Below the pieces are notes generated by a model. That model saw only the letters and a program-made list of their open reading frames with translations. It was not told the DNA's origin and made no database searches. This document shows, piece after piece, positions 20,401 to 28,872 of a stretch of 64,000 nucleotides of DNA. Origin of the DNA: Diplonema papillatum (lineage: Eukaryota; Euglenozoa; Diplonemea; Diplonemida; Diplonemidae); contig JAPJBO010001044.1 of assembly GCA_030068145.1 (NCBI GenBank), forward strand, positions 1 to 64,000. Direction: 5' to 3'. How positions within the stretch are numbered: the first letter of the stretch is position 1; each line of letters opens with the position of its first letter. Made by a program: the position numbers and the translations under genes.

Positions 20401-22408
20401 GGTGGCAGGCGTCTGTAGCAACGGCACGCTAGACCAAGCAGATGCCCAAGGCAATGGAAAAGAAGAACACCAAGAGCCCGGCGACGCCGAAGAGACAGGC
20501 GAAGAGTGCAAAGAGAACGGCACCGTCGAGCTGACGGAAGGCGAATGCAAAGGCGGCATCGCCGAACGGGCAGAAGACGGCAGCAAAGAGAGACACGCAT
20601 CGGCCACACAAGACCGGCAGGGGACACCATCGACAAAACAGGGCGTACCCCAGGGAGCCTCCGCTCAAAGCAGTGAGGAGTCGGCATGCCCAAACGGCGT
20701 TGAGTCACCAAAAGACGGCCAGGTTCCGTCGCAAGGACAATGTGAGCTACAGGGAGACTCTCCCGCTACGGCAAGAGCAACCGACCTTCCATCAAAAGGA
20801 CAGAGTGAACCCGAGGAAATGTGCTCTAAACGGAGCGCGGGGTCTGAAGGCCCAAATGGCGTTCAAACACCAAGGGACGAACAAGACCCGTTGAAAGGAC
20901 AAGGCGACTTCCAAGGAGACTGTATCGCTACGCCAGGAGCAACCGACCTACCATCGACAGAACAGCATGCGCTCGATGGATTGAGCTCCAAACAGAGCGA
21001 GGGGTCTGAACGCTTAACCGGCGTTGAAATAGCAAGGGACGAACAGGCTCCGTCGAAACGACAAGGCGACTGCCAGAGGGCAACTGACTCACCATCGAAA
21101 GGACAGAGTGAACCCGAAGAAGCGTGCGCGAAACGGAGCGAGGTGTCTGATTGCACAAACGGCGTCGGGACACCGAGAGACGAACAGGATTCCTTGACAC
21201 GACAAGGCGAATCCCAGGAACTCCCCCGCAGTGCTGCGCCGGCAGCAACTGAGACCGAACGCGAGGAAACCTGCGCTAAACGGAGCGAGGTGTCCGAACG
21301 CCCAAACGGCGCCGGGACACCAAGAGACGAACACGATCCCTCGACCCGACAAGGCGAATCCCAGGCCCCTTCCAGCCACGCTGCGCCGGCGGCAGCCGAC
21401 CCGCCGCCGCCGCCGGAAGGACACGGCAACGAAGCCGACGGAGCGGCCGCCGCCGCAGCAGCAACAGCGGCTGCTGCTGCTGCTGGCGGGGGGGGACCCG
21501 GGCGCCCGTGTGCGACCCCCCCGGGAGTTCCAGCAGCAGCAGCGGCAGCGGCAGCTGCTGCTCCTGCTGCTCCTGCTGCTCCTGGCGGGGGGGAACCCGG
21601 GCGCCCGAGTGCAACCCCCCCGGGAGCTCCGGCAGCAGCGGCAGCAGCTGCTGCGGCGCCGTCGCGCTGCGGGGCGAGGGGAGCCGGCGCGCGGGGGGCG
21701 CGAGCGCTGTCGGACTCACGCAGGGTGGCGGCGGAGGCGGCGCCGGCAGCCGCCGAGCCGGACGTGCCGGGTTTCGTCGAGTGGCTGGCCCGGGGGCAGG
21801 CGATCGCCGCGAGGTTGCCGTCCTTCGTGGAGGACACCGAGCGCCTGGCGCTGACGTGCTCGTGGGCAGCCAGCAGGTTCTGCGCCCAAGAGCTCGTCGA
21901 CAAAGCCGGGTGCGCGGTGTACGGCAGCGAGTTGCTGCGTTGCGTCGGGGAGGTCGAATCCGCAGTCGAACTCTTCACGGCGCACGCCCTGCGGCTGAGA
22001 CGGTCGCAATGCCTCGTCTACCGGCGCCGGTGCGACGCGTTCCGGGAGGCAGCCGACGCTGCCCTCTCCGACCTTCTCCAAGATCTGGACCAAGGCTACA
22101 CACACGACCTCGACAACCACGTCGTCGTCGCCGCCCGCCTCAAGCGGGAGTGCGCCATCCTGCGGCACTGGCAAAGCGTCCTCCACGACGAGTCTCTGGA
22201 CGCAACGCCGCTGCTGATCGTCGAAAACGTGCTGCGGGCCCGGAACTACCCCGTGCTGCCTTCCGAACCGCGCGTGCAGTCGTCGGTTCCGCAGAACAGC
22301 CACCAGGCGCTGCAGCAAGCGCGGGACATGAACGTCATCCTCGACATCGAACCCAGTCGGATACCCAACGCATTGATCGATACCGCCGTCCCCGTGGTTA
22401 ACCCTTGA
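14483..22408 (+). CDS. Dynein-like protein, giant exon with ~2,000-residue low-complexity region
   Basis: An unbroken 7.9-kb frame (about 2,641 codons) runs from acceptor 'gcacag' (exon starts ACC at 14483) to TGA at 22406. The first ~80 residues (QNFHVVTLTLSLTESAEVLL, then LGDALHVVDPEAERQCLQAV and AAAVAHSRRQLVRQLGQQ) continue the dynein pattern after AAA5. Then come serine runs, about 250 residues of ~20-residue repeats (NG...GESC.VNGSEPG), over 1,000 acidic residues rich in E, A, P and T, and alanine tracts near 21435-21700. A structured helical end follows from about 21765 (FVEWLARGQAIAARLPSFVE to LLIVENVLRARNYPVL). AAA6 and the usual dynein C-terminus are not seen. The C-terminal domain is unknown. 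There may be another 3' exon. Confidence 0.6.
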   Translation, partial: TAAAHIDQNFHVVTLTLSLTESAEVLLGDALHVVDPEAERQCLQAVRFSWTNAAAVAHSRRQLVRQLGQQASKEAVSATRAALSRKEALWRASAGHAGEWLRWRARLFPFGSRLAVLRACCCDSRLRWAPEEAQRWFDEATRACLVRKARPPESEAEANEEEASLQRTAATAFAHEGRAPASLYADVDCQRGILVPPQPGPASDAAVGLFPAAAGFSSSSSSSSSSRIPGLTPSALFPAGAGASSSSSGSASSRIPGLAPSALLPADAGASSSSSSSSSSLSSSRIPGFTPSATGLASRAPEHGSCSDPVSGPSPLFHPRPGKPSGVAFDPSSSAAAAPGVSAGPLAGCAQPRPASSEAAQSKSGLGGVCGVKRARTSPAALSAVAGGGCAPSRGQAGPLPPLPYTAELGGSQPPELRPAVLACGVTRHFLQHPAAGVRTKLMAHLHAMLRAGAVPACCWGEFLRLCPAAAVDEVALTRRVKKALAVMLSQQAILTQFPAAPGDVVPQEQPGAAPPPDRRQRQQAAAVASGRAGSRVNGAGDKRCAGSGSELGSGRVDGTGSESRVVSGGEPGSGCLNGADDKTGAVNGTEPSSSCLNGTSGESCAVSGSEPGNDRVTGADDTTCTVNGTKPSSSCLNGTSGESCASEPGNDRVTGADDTTCTVNGTEPSSSRLNEASGESCTVNGSEPGNYRVNGAGGESRVVNGGEPGSSRVNGADDGRCAVNGAEPGSSRLNEASGESRAINGSEPGENHLNGASDERRTGTGGEPGNGGLNGGSCHATTSVPPVNPVLATVDDNTSHADTAAESAVVTIDDLPNQGCLHNIAADPIDPSCRPAEHTSGDTAEAGMTAAATTPSSCRLDEGQPKSTAGEGTHPSRDTRDGVQAADGSIPLSREPSPGGGVHGSGAGAATAHTARPPTNPEAASCPVAEQLPGRADSLTPSPEGSPGGSCRPAAYPETAAPVASGQPTGRANEMEGGSVQKNSPDPRENDCLHAKPSGPKSELPGATGCAASDSEAGIGQSSALPTGRAAAEPAAVSVGSCVLPPAEKEPQGAPDDSDAGDGRKSDLPIPTGCAAADSEAENGRKLEQPDSTGRDAAEPAASGVDSCGLPPAEKEPQGAPGGSDAGDGQKSDLPIPTGCAATDSEAENGQKSELPGPAAPGVDSSGLPRNEAEGELGDSGAGREQQNPALPSSTGRVAAEPATSAVQSSDLPPAEKEPQGEPGDPDAGDQESELPSSSTGLVTEPVNVDDADSRDSPAREKEPQSEPGNTDAEDVLKECAHDRTEQADDVPMAELGDSGTQEDSTMRHAHGGPAEQTDEVMEQRTDVRTTKQADEGPPTQLLDSNTELAQADATLLALADVSAPDQPEMSVEPHATPDSIAPRGDAVHQADGDSLAQSTDAAEQTADESAARRADAVVVPEGDPVVPRSDAPEVTTDEALAQLAEDIPTASHATAGSAREKTAAELQGAEDEKEAVSGTEVHAACDAVGQSEGETQCADNGTVHQPEVPHAEGGSTGESAGELPQARGVEEQTAEGDAHVQIEKDSPALQCAIDDAVELAGKEPSAEPTESEAVPTGKEPPTCTEDSTAELAKEEPSTQRPQHGTEEETAEGNPVDQTGKESSAGVRAECVAVAPADEPLATAHPTAESGPVGNKPQGTDADAHPVEKLSVKEQTEGDGEPSPIAQPTTEGGVPTREGADGSAGERAAEKLSTDEEVSPTPPTTAAGQTEAPLADGVVDERAEEAQHDLANEELSKGRAGDSTTTSVVDEQEEPKEDTSEQTAAATVTDQRCSAAEEEQAAKDPATAKEDEPEKDAVAHTEAPFPASCTGKLTDEELSKGCADDLTVQPSKPLGESEVAGSTEEIGCSLQSGTVEPAATTVNQTQDTAEDGTAGQIEGQREAGSATNHTEHAHTAGGTGEVAGENRVEDTAEQTEGVPTASGTAEAGVHDGARAPVEVAGKGPDNGGTTELVAGVCSNGTLDQADAQGNGKEEHQEPGDAEETGEECKENGTVELTEGECKGGIAERAEDGSKERHASATQDRQGTPSTKQGVPQGASAQSSEESACPNGVESPKDGQVPSQGQCELQGDSPATARATDLPSKGQSEPEEMCSKRSAGSEGPNGVQTPRDEQDPLKGQGDFQGDCIATPGATDLPSTEQHALDGLSSKQSEGSERLTGVEIARDEQAPSKRQGDCQRATDSPSKGQSEPEEACAKRSEVSDCTNGVGTPRDEQDSLTRQGESQELPRSAAPAATETEREETCAKRSEVSERPNGAGTPRDEHDPSTRQGESQAPSSHAAPAAADPPPPPEGHGNEADGAAAAAAATAAAAAAGGGGPGRPCATPPGVPAAAAAAAAAAPAAPAAPGGGEPGRPSATPPGAPAAAAAAAAAPSRCGARGAGARGARALSDSRRVAAEAAPAAAEPDVPGFVEWLARGQAIAARLPSFVEDTERLALTCSWAASRFCAQELVDKAGCAVYGSELLRCVGEVESAVELFTAHALRLRRSQCLVYRRRCDAFREAADAALSDLLQDLDQGYTHDLDNHVVVAARLKRECAILRHWQSVLHDESLDATPLLIVENVLRARNYPVLPSEPRVQSSVPQNSHQALQQARDMNVILDIEPSRIPNALIDTAVPVVNP
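15130..15345 (+). repeat. Coding poly-serine tracts
   Basis: Runs of TCT, TCG and TTC triplets encode serine tracts. A repeated peptide of about 25-30 residues, SSRIPGLTPSALFPAGAGAS and its variants, occurs three times. Confidence 0.8.
16078..16830 (+). repeat. Coding tandem repeat, ~60-bp unit
   Basis: About twelve units of roughly 20 residues, each with NG or NE, then a G/S-rich turn, C, VNG, and SEPG or TEPS (example: LNGTSGESCAVSGSEPG). Serine, glycine and charged residues dominate, so a disordered linker is likely. Confidence 0.8.
21435..21695 (+). repeat. Coding alanine/glycine tracts, duplicated block
   Basis: GCN-type triplet runs encode alanine tracts separated by two copies of a GGG-x-PGRP-x-ATPPG-x-PAAAA block. 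These triplet arrays are probably length-polymorphic. Confidence 0.8.
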
Positions 22409-22529
22409 TGCTCATGTCGGGGCTATCCCTGTGATCAGAATACATGCAGCGTGACGTCTATATGCGGCAAGCAGCGGGGAGAGGGGGGATCTGTTCACGA
22501 CTGCGGTGATTGCTGGTGTCTTGTTTCCA

Positions 22530-22725
22530 GCGCCGGCACCATTCTGTCCGACTTCCTCCAGAATCTGGACCTAGGCTACACACATGACCGCGACAGGACG
22601 GCCTCAAGCGGGAGTGCGGTGTCCTGCGGTGCTGGCAAAGCGTTCTCCACGACGAGTCGCTGGACGCCACGTCGTTGCTCATCGTCAAAGAACATGCTGC
22701 GGGCCCGGAACTGAAGAGATCGCCG
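22530..22725 (+). pseudogene. Old truncated copy of the 3' part of the giant exon
   Basis: This copies 22068-22246. Shared text includes 'ctacacaca', 'cctcaagcgggagtgcg', 'ctggcaaagcg', 'tccacgacgagtc' and 'catgctgcgggcccggaact'. Deletions, including the stretch after 'gaccgcgac', break the frame. It shows that the exon has a downstream as well as upstream truncated copies. Confidence 0.75.
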
Positions 22726-23400
22726 GTGTCACGCATTGCGGGCCTCTGCCCGGCTCGTCGGGACACAGAATCTTCCACAAAGCCCAACAACACACCTGTC
22801 GACAACCCCCTGATGTGTCGGGTATTAGAAGCCGCGGAGCGCCTTGCGAAAAATATCAACATTTCGTACTCGTAACCCTGGAATCAGGCTTCTCCTCCCG
22901 TCGAGCGTGAAGTTGTGCGCCACTCATTCCACACAGTAGTTACTCCAAACTCCACCTACCCATAAAAGGTGTCACGGATAAGCGGGCAGCCGCTGCTTAA
23001 CGGCAGTGCATACTGATCCATGTGGTCCATGTACTCAAAGGTTCCCAGTGCTTAACGGCTTCATCACGCGGGCGGCCCTGATATTACCCCTCAGGTGACA
23101 CCACTGGTTTACCTTTAACCATACTTCAACTCTCTTTCCTCACGACCCGGGTACTCGAGCTTCTGCTCCGGGTGGACCCACTTATCCTGCCCTTTCCCTT
23201 TAATGCTCTTTAGATCGAACCTGTTCACTTACACGTAAGTCAGCTACAAGCAGCGAGAAAGCCCGTTTGTTTTCTTCCTTTTCTTCATGAGCGTATAGTA
23301 CTATACCGGAAAGAGCACACGAAATGGAACTTGAACCAAGTCCTGGCCATAAGAGACCATAAGACCCGTCCGTGCTGTCTCGGGAGAACACATGACTGGA
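22726..23400. other. No gene recognised
   Basis: Unique-looking sequence between the giant exon and the repeat field. No exon, repeat or RNA gene could be supported. Confidence 0.35.
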
Positions 23401-23699
23401 CTCGAGCCAAGTTTATGACCACACGATTCCAATACGACAATGATTCCTCCGTGTTCATCCGCGCAGCGCTCGTGTTTCCTGGACCTTGCCGTCACATTCG
23501 GAATCACGGGAGTCAAAAGCCTGCAAGATGCAAACGCACAGACAATTCTGACATGCTTCCACTTCGGACGTCCTGCGGCTAGTTGCGCCTTTGGGGATTT
23601 CGCCTTGAGTAGTGAAGACACTTCCGCATTTTCCCAACTTTTCTGACAGGGGAAACACACCGTCCCTAGTCACCCAGTGCTCGTGTTTCCTGGATCTTG

Positions 23700-25560
23700 C
23701 CGTCACATTCGGTATCGCGGGAGTCAAAAGCCTGCAAGATGCATACACTTCTGGCGGGCTTCCTCTTCGGATGGCTTTCGGCGACTTACACCTTGGGAGC
23801 GGAAGTTACGAATTGCGACAAGTGTTGAAGACATTTCCGCATTTTCCCAACCACCTTGCTGACATGCACGCAGTGCTCGTGTTTCCTGGACCTTGCCGTC
23901 ATAATCGGTATCACGGGAGTCAAAAGCCTGCAAGATGCTAAACCAGACCGATCCAATTGATGTTTTTTGTACGATCTGCCAAACTGGCCTCCTACCTGCC
24001 AACCGCTACGTCATTTCTACAGTCCACGCAGTGCTCGTGTTTCCTGGACCTTGCCGTCACATTCGGTATCACGGGAGTCAAAAGCCTGCAAGATGCATAC
24101 ACCTCTGACAGGCTTCCTCTTCATGACTTTCGGCGACTTCCGTCTTTGGGGGCGGAAGTTACGAATTGCGACAAGTGTTGAAGACATTTCCGCATTTTCC
24201 CAACCATGCTGACATGCACGCAGTGCTCGTGTTTCCTGGACCTTGCCGTCATAATCGGTATCACGGGAGTCAAAAGCCTGCAAGATGCTAAACCAGACCG
24301 ATCCAATTGATGTTTTTTGTACGATCTGCCAAACTGGCCTCCTACCTTCAGCCTGCCAACCGCTACGTCATTTCTACAGTCCACGCAGTGCTCGTGTTTC
24401 CTGGACCTTGCCGTCACATTCGGTATCGCGGGAGTCAAAAGCCTGCAAGATGCATACACTTCTGGCGGGCTTCCTCTTCGGATGGCTTTCGGCGACTTAC
24501 ACCTTGGGAGCGGAAGTTACGAATTGCGACAAGTGTTGAAGACATTTCCGCATTTTCCCAACCACCTTGCTGACATGCACGCAGTGCTCGTGTTTCCTGG
24601 ACCTTGCCGTCATAATCGGTATCACGGGAGTCAAAAGCCTGCAAGATGCTAAACCAGACCGATCCAATTGATGTTTTTTGTACGATCTGCCAAACTGGCC
24701 TCCTACCTGCCAACCGCTACGTCATTTCTACAGTCCACGCAGTGCTCGTGTTTCCTGGACCTTGCCGTCACATTCGGTATCACGGGAGTCAAAAGCCTGC
24801 AAGATGCATACACCTCTGACAGGCTTCCTCTTCATGACTTTCGGCGACTTCCGTCTTTGGGGGCGGAAGTTACGAATTGCGACAAGTGTTGAAGACATTT
24901 CCGCATTTTCCCAACCATGCTGACATGCACGCAGTGCTCGTGTTTCCTGGACCTTGCCGTCATAATCGGTATCACGGGAGTCAAAAGCCTGCAAGATGCT
25001 AAACCAGACCGATCCAATTGATGTTTTTTGTACGATCTGCCAAACTGGCCTCCTACCTTCAGCCTGCCAACCGCTACGTCATTTCTACAGTCCACGCAGT
25101 GCTCGTGTTTCCTGGACCTTGCCGTCACATTCGGTATCGCGGGAGTCAAAAGCCTGCAAGATGCATACACTTCTGGCGGGCTTCCTCTTCGGATGGCTTT
25201 CGGCGACTTACACCTTGGGAGCGGAAGTTACGAATTGCGACAAGTGTTGAAGACATTTCCGCATTTTCCCAACCACCTTGCTGACATGCACGCAGTGCTC
25301 GTGTTTCCTGGACCTTGCCGTCATAATCGGTATCACGGGAGTCAAAAGCCTGCAAGATGCTAAACCAGACCGATCCAATTGATGTTTTTTGTACGATCTG
25401 CCAAACTGGCCTCCTACCTTCAGCCTGCCAACCGCTACGTCATTTCTACAGTCCACGCAGTGCTCGTGTTTCCTGGACCTTGCCGTCACATTCGGTATCA
25501 CGGGAGTCAAAAGCCTGCAAGATGCATACACCTCTGACGGGCTTCCTCTTCATGACTTTC
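23700..25560 (+). repeat. 711-bp higher-order repeat
   Basis: Within the field, a block holding several core copies is repeated in tandem at exactly 711 bp. For example, 'gatgttttttgtacgatctg' has a copy at 24309 and another at 25020. Copies at 711-bp distance look identical, so this block was amplified recently. Confidence 0.85.
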
Positions 25561-27174
25561 GGCGACTTCCGTCTTTGGGGGCGGAAGTTACGAATTGCGA
25601 CAAGTGTTGAAGACATTTCAGCATTTTCCCAACCTTGCTGACATGCAACGCATCGTCCCTGTTGTAGTCACGCAGTGCTCGTGTTTCCTGGACCTTGCCG
25701 TCATAATCGGTATCACGGGAGTCAAAAGCCTGCAAGATGCTTGTACTGCTGACGGGCTTCCTCTTCGGATGGCTTTCGGCGACTTATGCCTTTGGGAGCG
25801 GAAGTTACGAATTGCGACAAATGTTGAAGACATTTCCGCACTTTCCCAACCTTGCTGACATGCAACACATCGTCCCGGTAGTCACGCAGTGCTCGTGTTT
25901 CCTGGACCTTGCCGTCATAATCGGTATCACGGGAGTCAAAAGCCTGCAAGATGCTAAACCAGACCGGATCCAATTGATGTTTTTTGTACGATCTGCCAAC
26001 CTGGCCTCTCCTACCTTCAGCTTGCCAACCGCTACGTCTTTTCTGCAGTCCACGCAGTGCTCGTGTTTCCTGGACCTTGCCGTCGTATTCGGTATCACGG
26101 GAGTCAAAAGCCTGCAAGATGCATACATTTCTGATGGACTTCCTCTTCGGATGACTTTTGGCGACTTACGCTTTTGGGGGCGGAAGTTACGAATTGCGAC
26201 AAGTGTTGAAGACATTTCCGCACTTTCCCAACCTTGCTGACATGCAACGCATCGTCCCTGTAGTCACGCAGTGCTCGTGTTTCCTGGACCTTGCCGTCAC
26301 AATCGGTATCACGGGAGTCAAAAGCCTGCAAGATGCTGGCCTCTCCTACATTCTGCTTGACAACCGCTACGTCATTCCTGCAGTCCACGCAGTGCTCGTG
26401 TTTCCTGGACCTTGCCGTCATATTCGGTATCATGGGAGTCAAAAGCCTGCAAGATGCATACACTTGTGACGGGCTTCCTCTTCGGATGGCTTTCGGCCTT
26501 TGGGAGCGGAAGTTACGAATTGCGACAAGTGCTGAAGACATTTCCGCACTTTCCCAACCTTGCTGACATGCAACGCATCGTCCCTGTAGTCACGCAGTGC
26601 TCGTGTTTCCTGGACTTGCCGTCATACTCGGTATCACTGGAGTCAAAAGCCTGTAAGATGCTGGCCTCTCCTTCTGCTTGAGTCATACGTTGCGCCTTGA
26701 GGGTGGAAGCAGGGTTCTTCTCGGAAATGCGAGCCGCAAAAAGCATTTCTGCTTTTCCCCAACTTTTCTGCCATGCAGCACACTATCTCTGTCGTTACGC
26801 TCGTGTTTCCTGGACCTTGCCTCAGAATCGGTATCACGGGAGTCAAAAGCCTGCAAGATGCATACGCACACTTCTGACGGGCTTCCTCTTCGGACGACTT
26901 TCGGCGACTTGCGCCTTTGGGGGCGGAAGTTGCGAGTATGACATTTCCGCATTTTCCCAACCTTGCTGACTTGCTACCATCTCTGTAGTCACGCGGTGCT
27001 CGTGTTTCCTGGACCTTGCCATCATAATCGGTATCACGGGAGTCAAAAGCCTGCAAGATGTATACACTGACACTTCTGACGGGCTTCATCTCCTCATGAC
27101 CGTACTTGACACCTGAGTACTGCCGTTCGTGATGTCGTGGCGACACCTGCGTTTTCGTAGAGAAGACACAGTTC

Positions 27175-27700
27175 CGTTGTCATGGCCAATGCTGACGTTA
27201 TCATTTGGATCCCTTGTTAACGTGTCGTAATAGCCTTTCATTAACATTCCTGTAACTACTGAGTACTTCGACGGCGGCTTCTTCTCTGTATCCCATGCAT
27301 CCATGCATGCCTTTTCTCGGGCACCAAATCATATCTTGAACCCTACCTTCGTGCACCAAGGAAACCATTTGACCCTCTGTCTTTTGAGCATGGGGGACGT
27401 TATTGTGCCCTAGTGGAGTACTATGACCCTGTTAATTACTGTATACCTCGTCGCCAAGGAGTTGCACCGACTCCTCATAACACTTGTGGCACCCGACTGC
27501 TGCCGAAAGGGATGCCGCGGTGGCACCCGCGTTTCATGACCCGCTGAGATGCAGTTCCCGTGTAGTAGCCAATGATGATGTTATCATTTGGATTCCTTGT
27601 TAAGGGGTCGTCACGGCCCCTCATGAACGTTCTTGTGACCACCTGAGTATTTCGACGACGACTTCTTGTACCCTATGCATGCATTCTTCAGGGCACCGAA
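27175..27700 (+). repeat. Diverged direct-repeat pair
   Basis: Segments at about 27175-27305 and 27550-27690 share 'gttatcatttgga', 'ccttgttaa', 'tgagta' and 'cttcgacg'. No coding character is seen. Confidence 0.55.
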
Positions 27701-28689
27701 TCATATCCGAAGTCCTTCGTCGCTCGCACTGACACATCATTCGCGGATTTCGATGCCATTCTCGGCCCACGTGCTGTTGGGGTGCTATGATGATCTATTC
27801 ACTTGGATTCCTCTTCGCTAAGGAGTTATAACGACTCTTCATGACCGCACTTGTGACACCTGAATACTGCCGTTCGTTGCGCCATTGGGGGTGGAAGCTG
27901 ATCGCATCTTGGAATTGCGAGGTCGCGAAAAGAATTTTGCTTTCTCCCAACTTATTGTTGCATGCAACATACCATCTCTGAATTACGCAGTGCTCGTGTT
28001 TCCTGGACCTTGCCGCCAATTCGGTATCACGGGAGTCAAAAGCCTGCAAGATGCATAAGATGCATACGCACCGACAATTCTGGCCGGCTTCCACTGCGGG
28101 CGACAACCGGCGAGCTACGCCGGGGGCGGATTTCATCTTCGAATAGCGAGCCGCGGAAAGCATTTCTGCTTTCTCCCAACCTTTGTTGCCCATGCAACAC
28201 ACCATCTCTGAAGTTGCGCAGTGCTCGTGTTCCCTAGACCTTGCCGTCAATTCTGACCAGCCTTCTCTTCGGACGACTTTCGGCGAGTCGCGGAAAGCAT
28301 TTCTGCTTTCTCCCAACCTTTGTTGCCCATGCAACACACCATCTCTGAAGTTGCGCAGTGCTCGTGTTCCCTAGACCTTGTCGTCAATTCTGACCAGCCT
28401 TCTCTTCGGACGACTTTCGGCGAGTCGCGCCTTTGCGGGCGGAAGTTAGGCTCACCTTGGAATTGCGAGTAGCGAAGACCCTTTGTTGCCATTGCTTACA
28501 ACTTTGCGGACACGCAACACACCGTCCTGTAGTTACACAGTGCTCGTGTTTCCTGGACCTTGCCGTCATTAGGATCGGTATACAGGAAAACGTCTGCATG
28601 ATGCTACTCGATTAAAGTCAATTTCAATTGCGTTGCGGCCACCTCCCCTGCTTTTTGCCGACTTCGCAAAAACAAAACGCAACAATACC

Positions 28690-28872
28690 TCGACTCCCCC
28701 AGAAGAGGGGATACTATTATGGAGGATCTTAGAGAGAAGCTTCAAAGACCAGCGGTATGATGATGCCCTGGCTGCCTACGAAGCCGCTGTGCGCCTGGGC
28801 AAGACGGCGCCGTTGTATGGGAATATCGGTGCGGTGCATTTGAAGATGGGGAGGTGTGCGGAGGCTGTTTAG
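28690..28872 (+). CDS. TPR repeat upstream of, and in frame with, the DUF4470 gene, ended by TAG
   Basis: The frame encodes SFKDQRYDDALAAYEAAVRL and APLYGNIGAVHLKMGRCAEA, a typical tetratricopeptide helix pair. TAG follows at 28870-28872, and the same frame continues ACTNAILLDPLFAKAYYRRA, the next TPR. The stop stands where TPRs often have a polar residue (EAV-x-xC), so one base change, such as from CAG, explains it. Options are a nonsense mutation, readthrough, a sequencing error, or a start downstream of it. TPRs are protein-binding scaffolds. The 5' exon border is uncertain; 'cagaag' and 'gatcttag' nearby are acceptor candidates. Confidence 0.6.
   Translation, partial: STPPEEGILLWRILERSFKDQRYDDALAAYEAAVRLGKTAPLYGNIGAVHLKMGRCAEAV

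Larger units (their letters stand above)
23400..28615 (+). repeat. Satellite-like field built on a ~65-bp core
   Basis: The core 'agtgctcgtgtttcctggac', then 'cttgccgtca', 'tcggtatcacgggagtcaaa' and 'agcctgcaagatgc' recurs more than 20 times at uneven spacing. Linkers contain 'ggaagttacgaattgcgaca' and 'cattttcccaacc'. Copies decay to the right (27.1-28.6 kb). All frames inside are repeat artefacts. The field lies just upstream of the DUF4470 gene. Confidence 0.9.

Noticed and set aside
14410..21978. Long minus-strand open frames (650-714 codons) opposite the giant exon
   Set aside because: They mirror a GC-rich, repeat-encoding plus-strand frame with strong third-position bias. They contain only the reverse images of the plus-strand repeats and no domain.
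23600..26950. Dozens of 60-170-codon ORFs in the repeat field
   Set aside because: All translate the same repeated DNA core in different frames on both strands.
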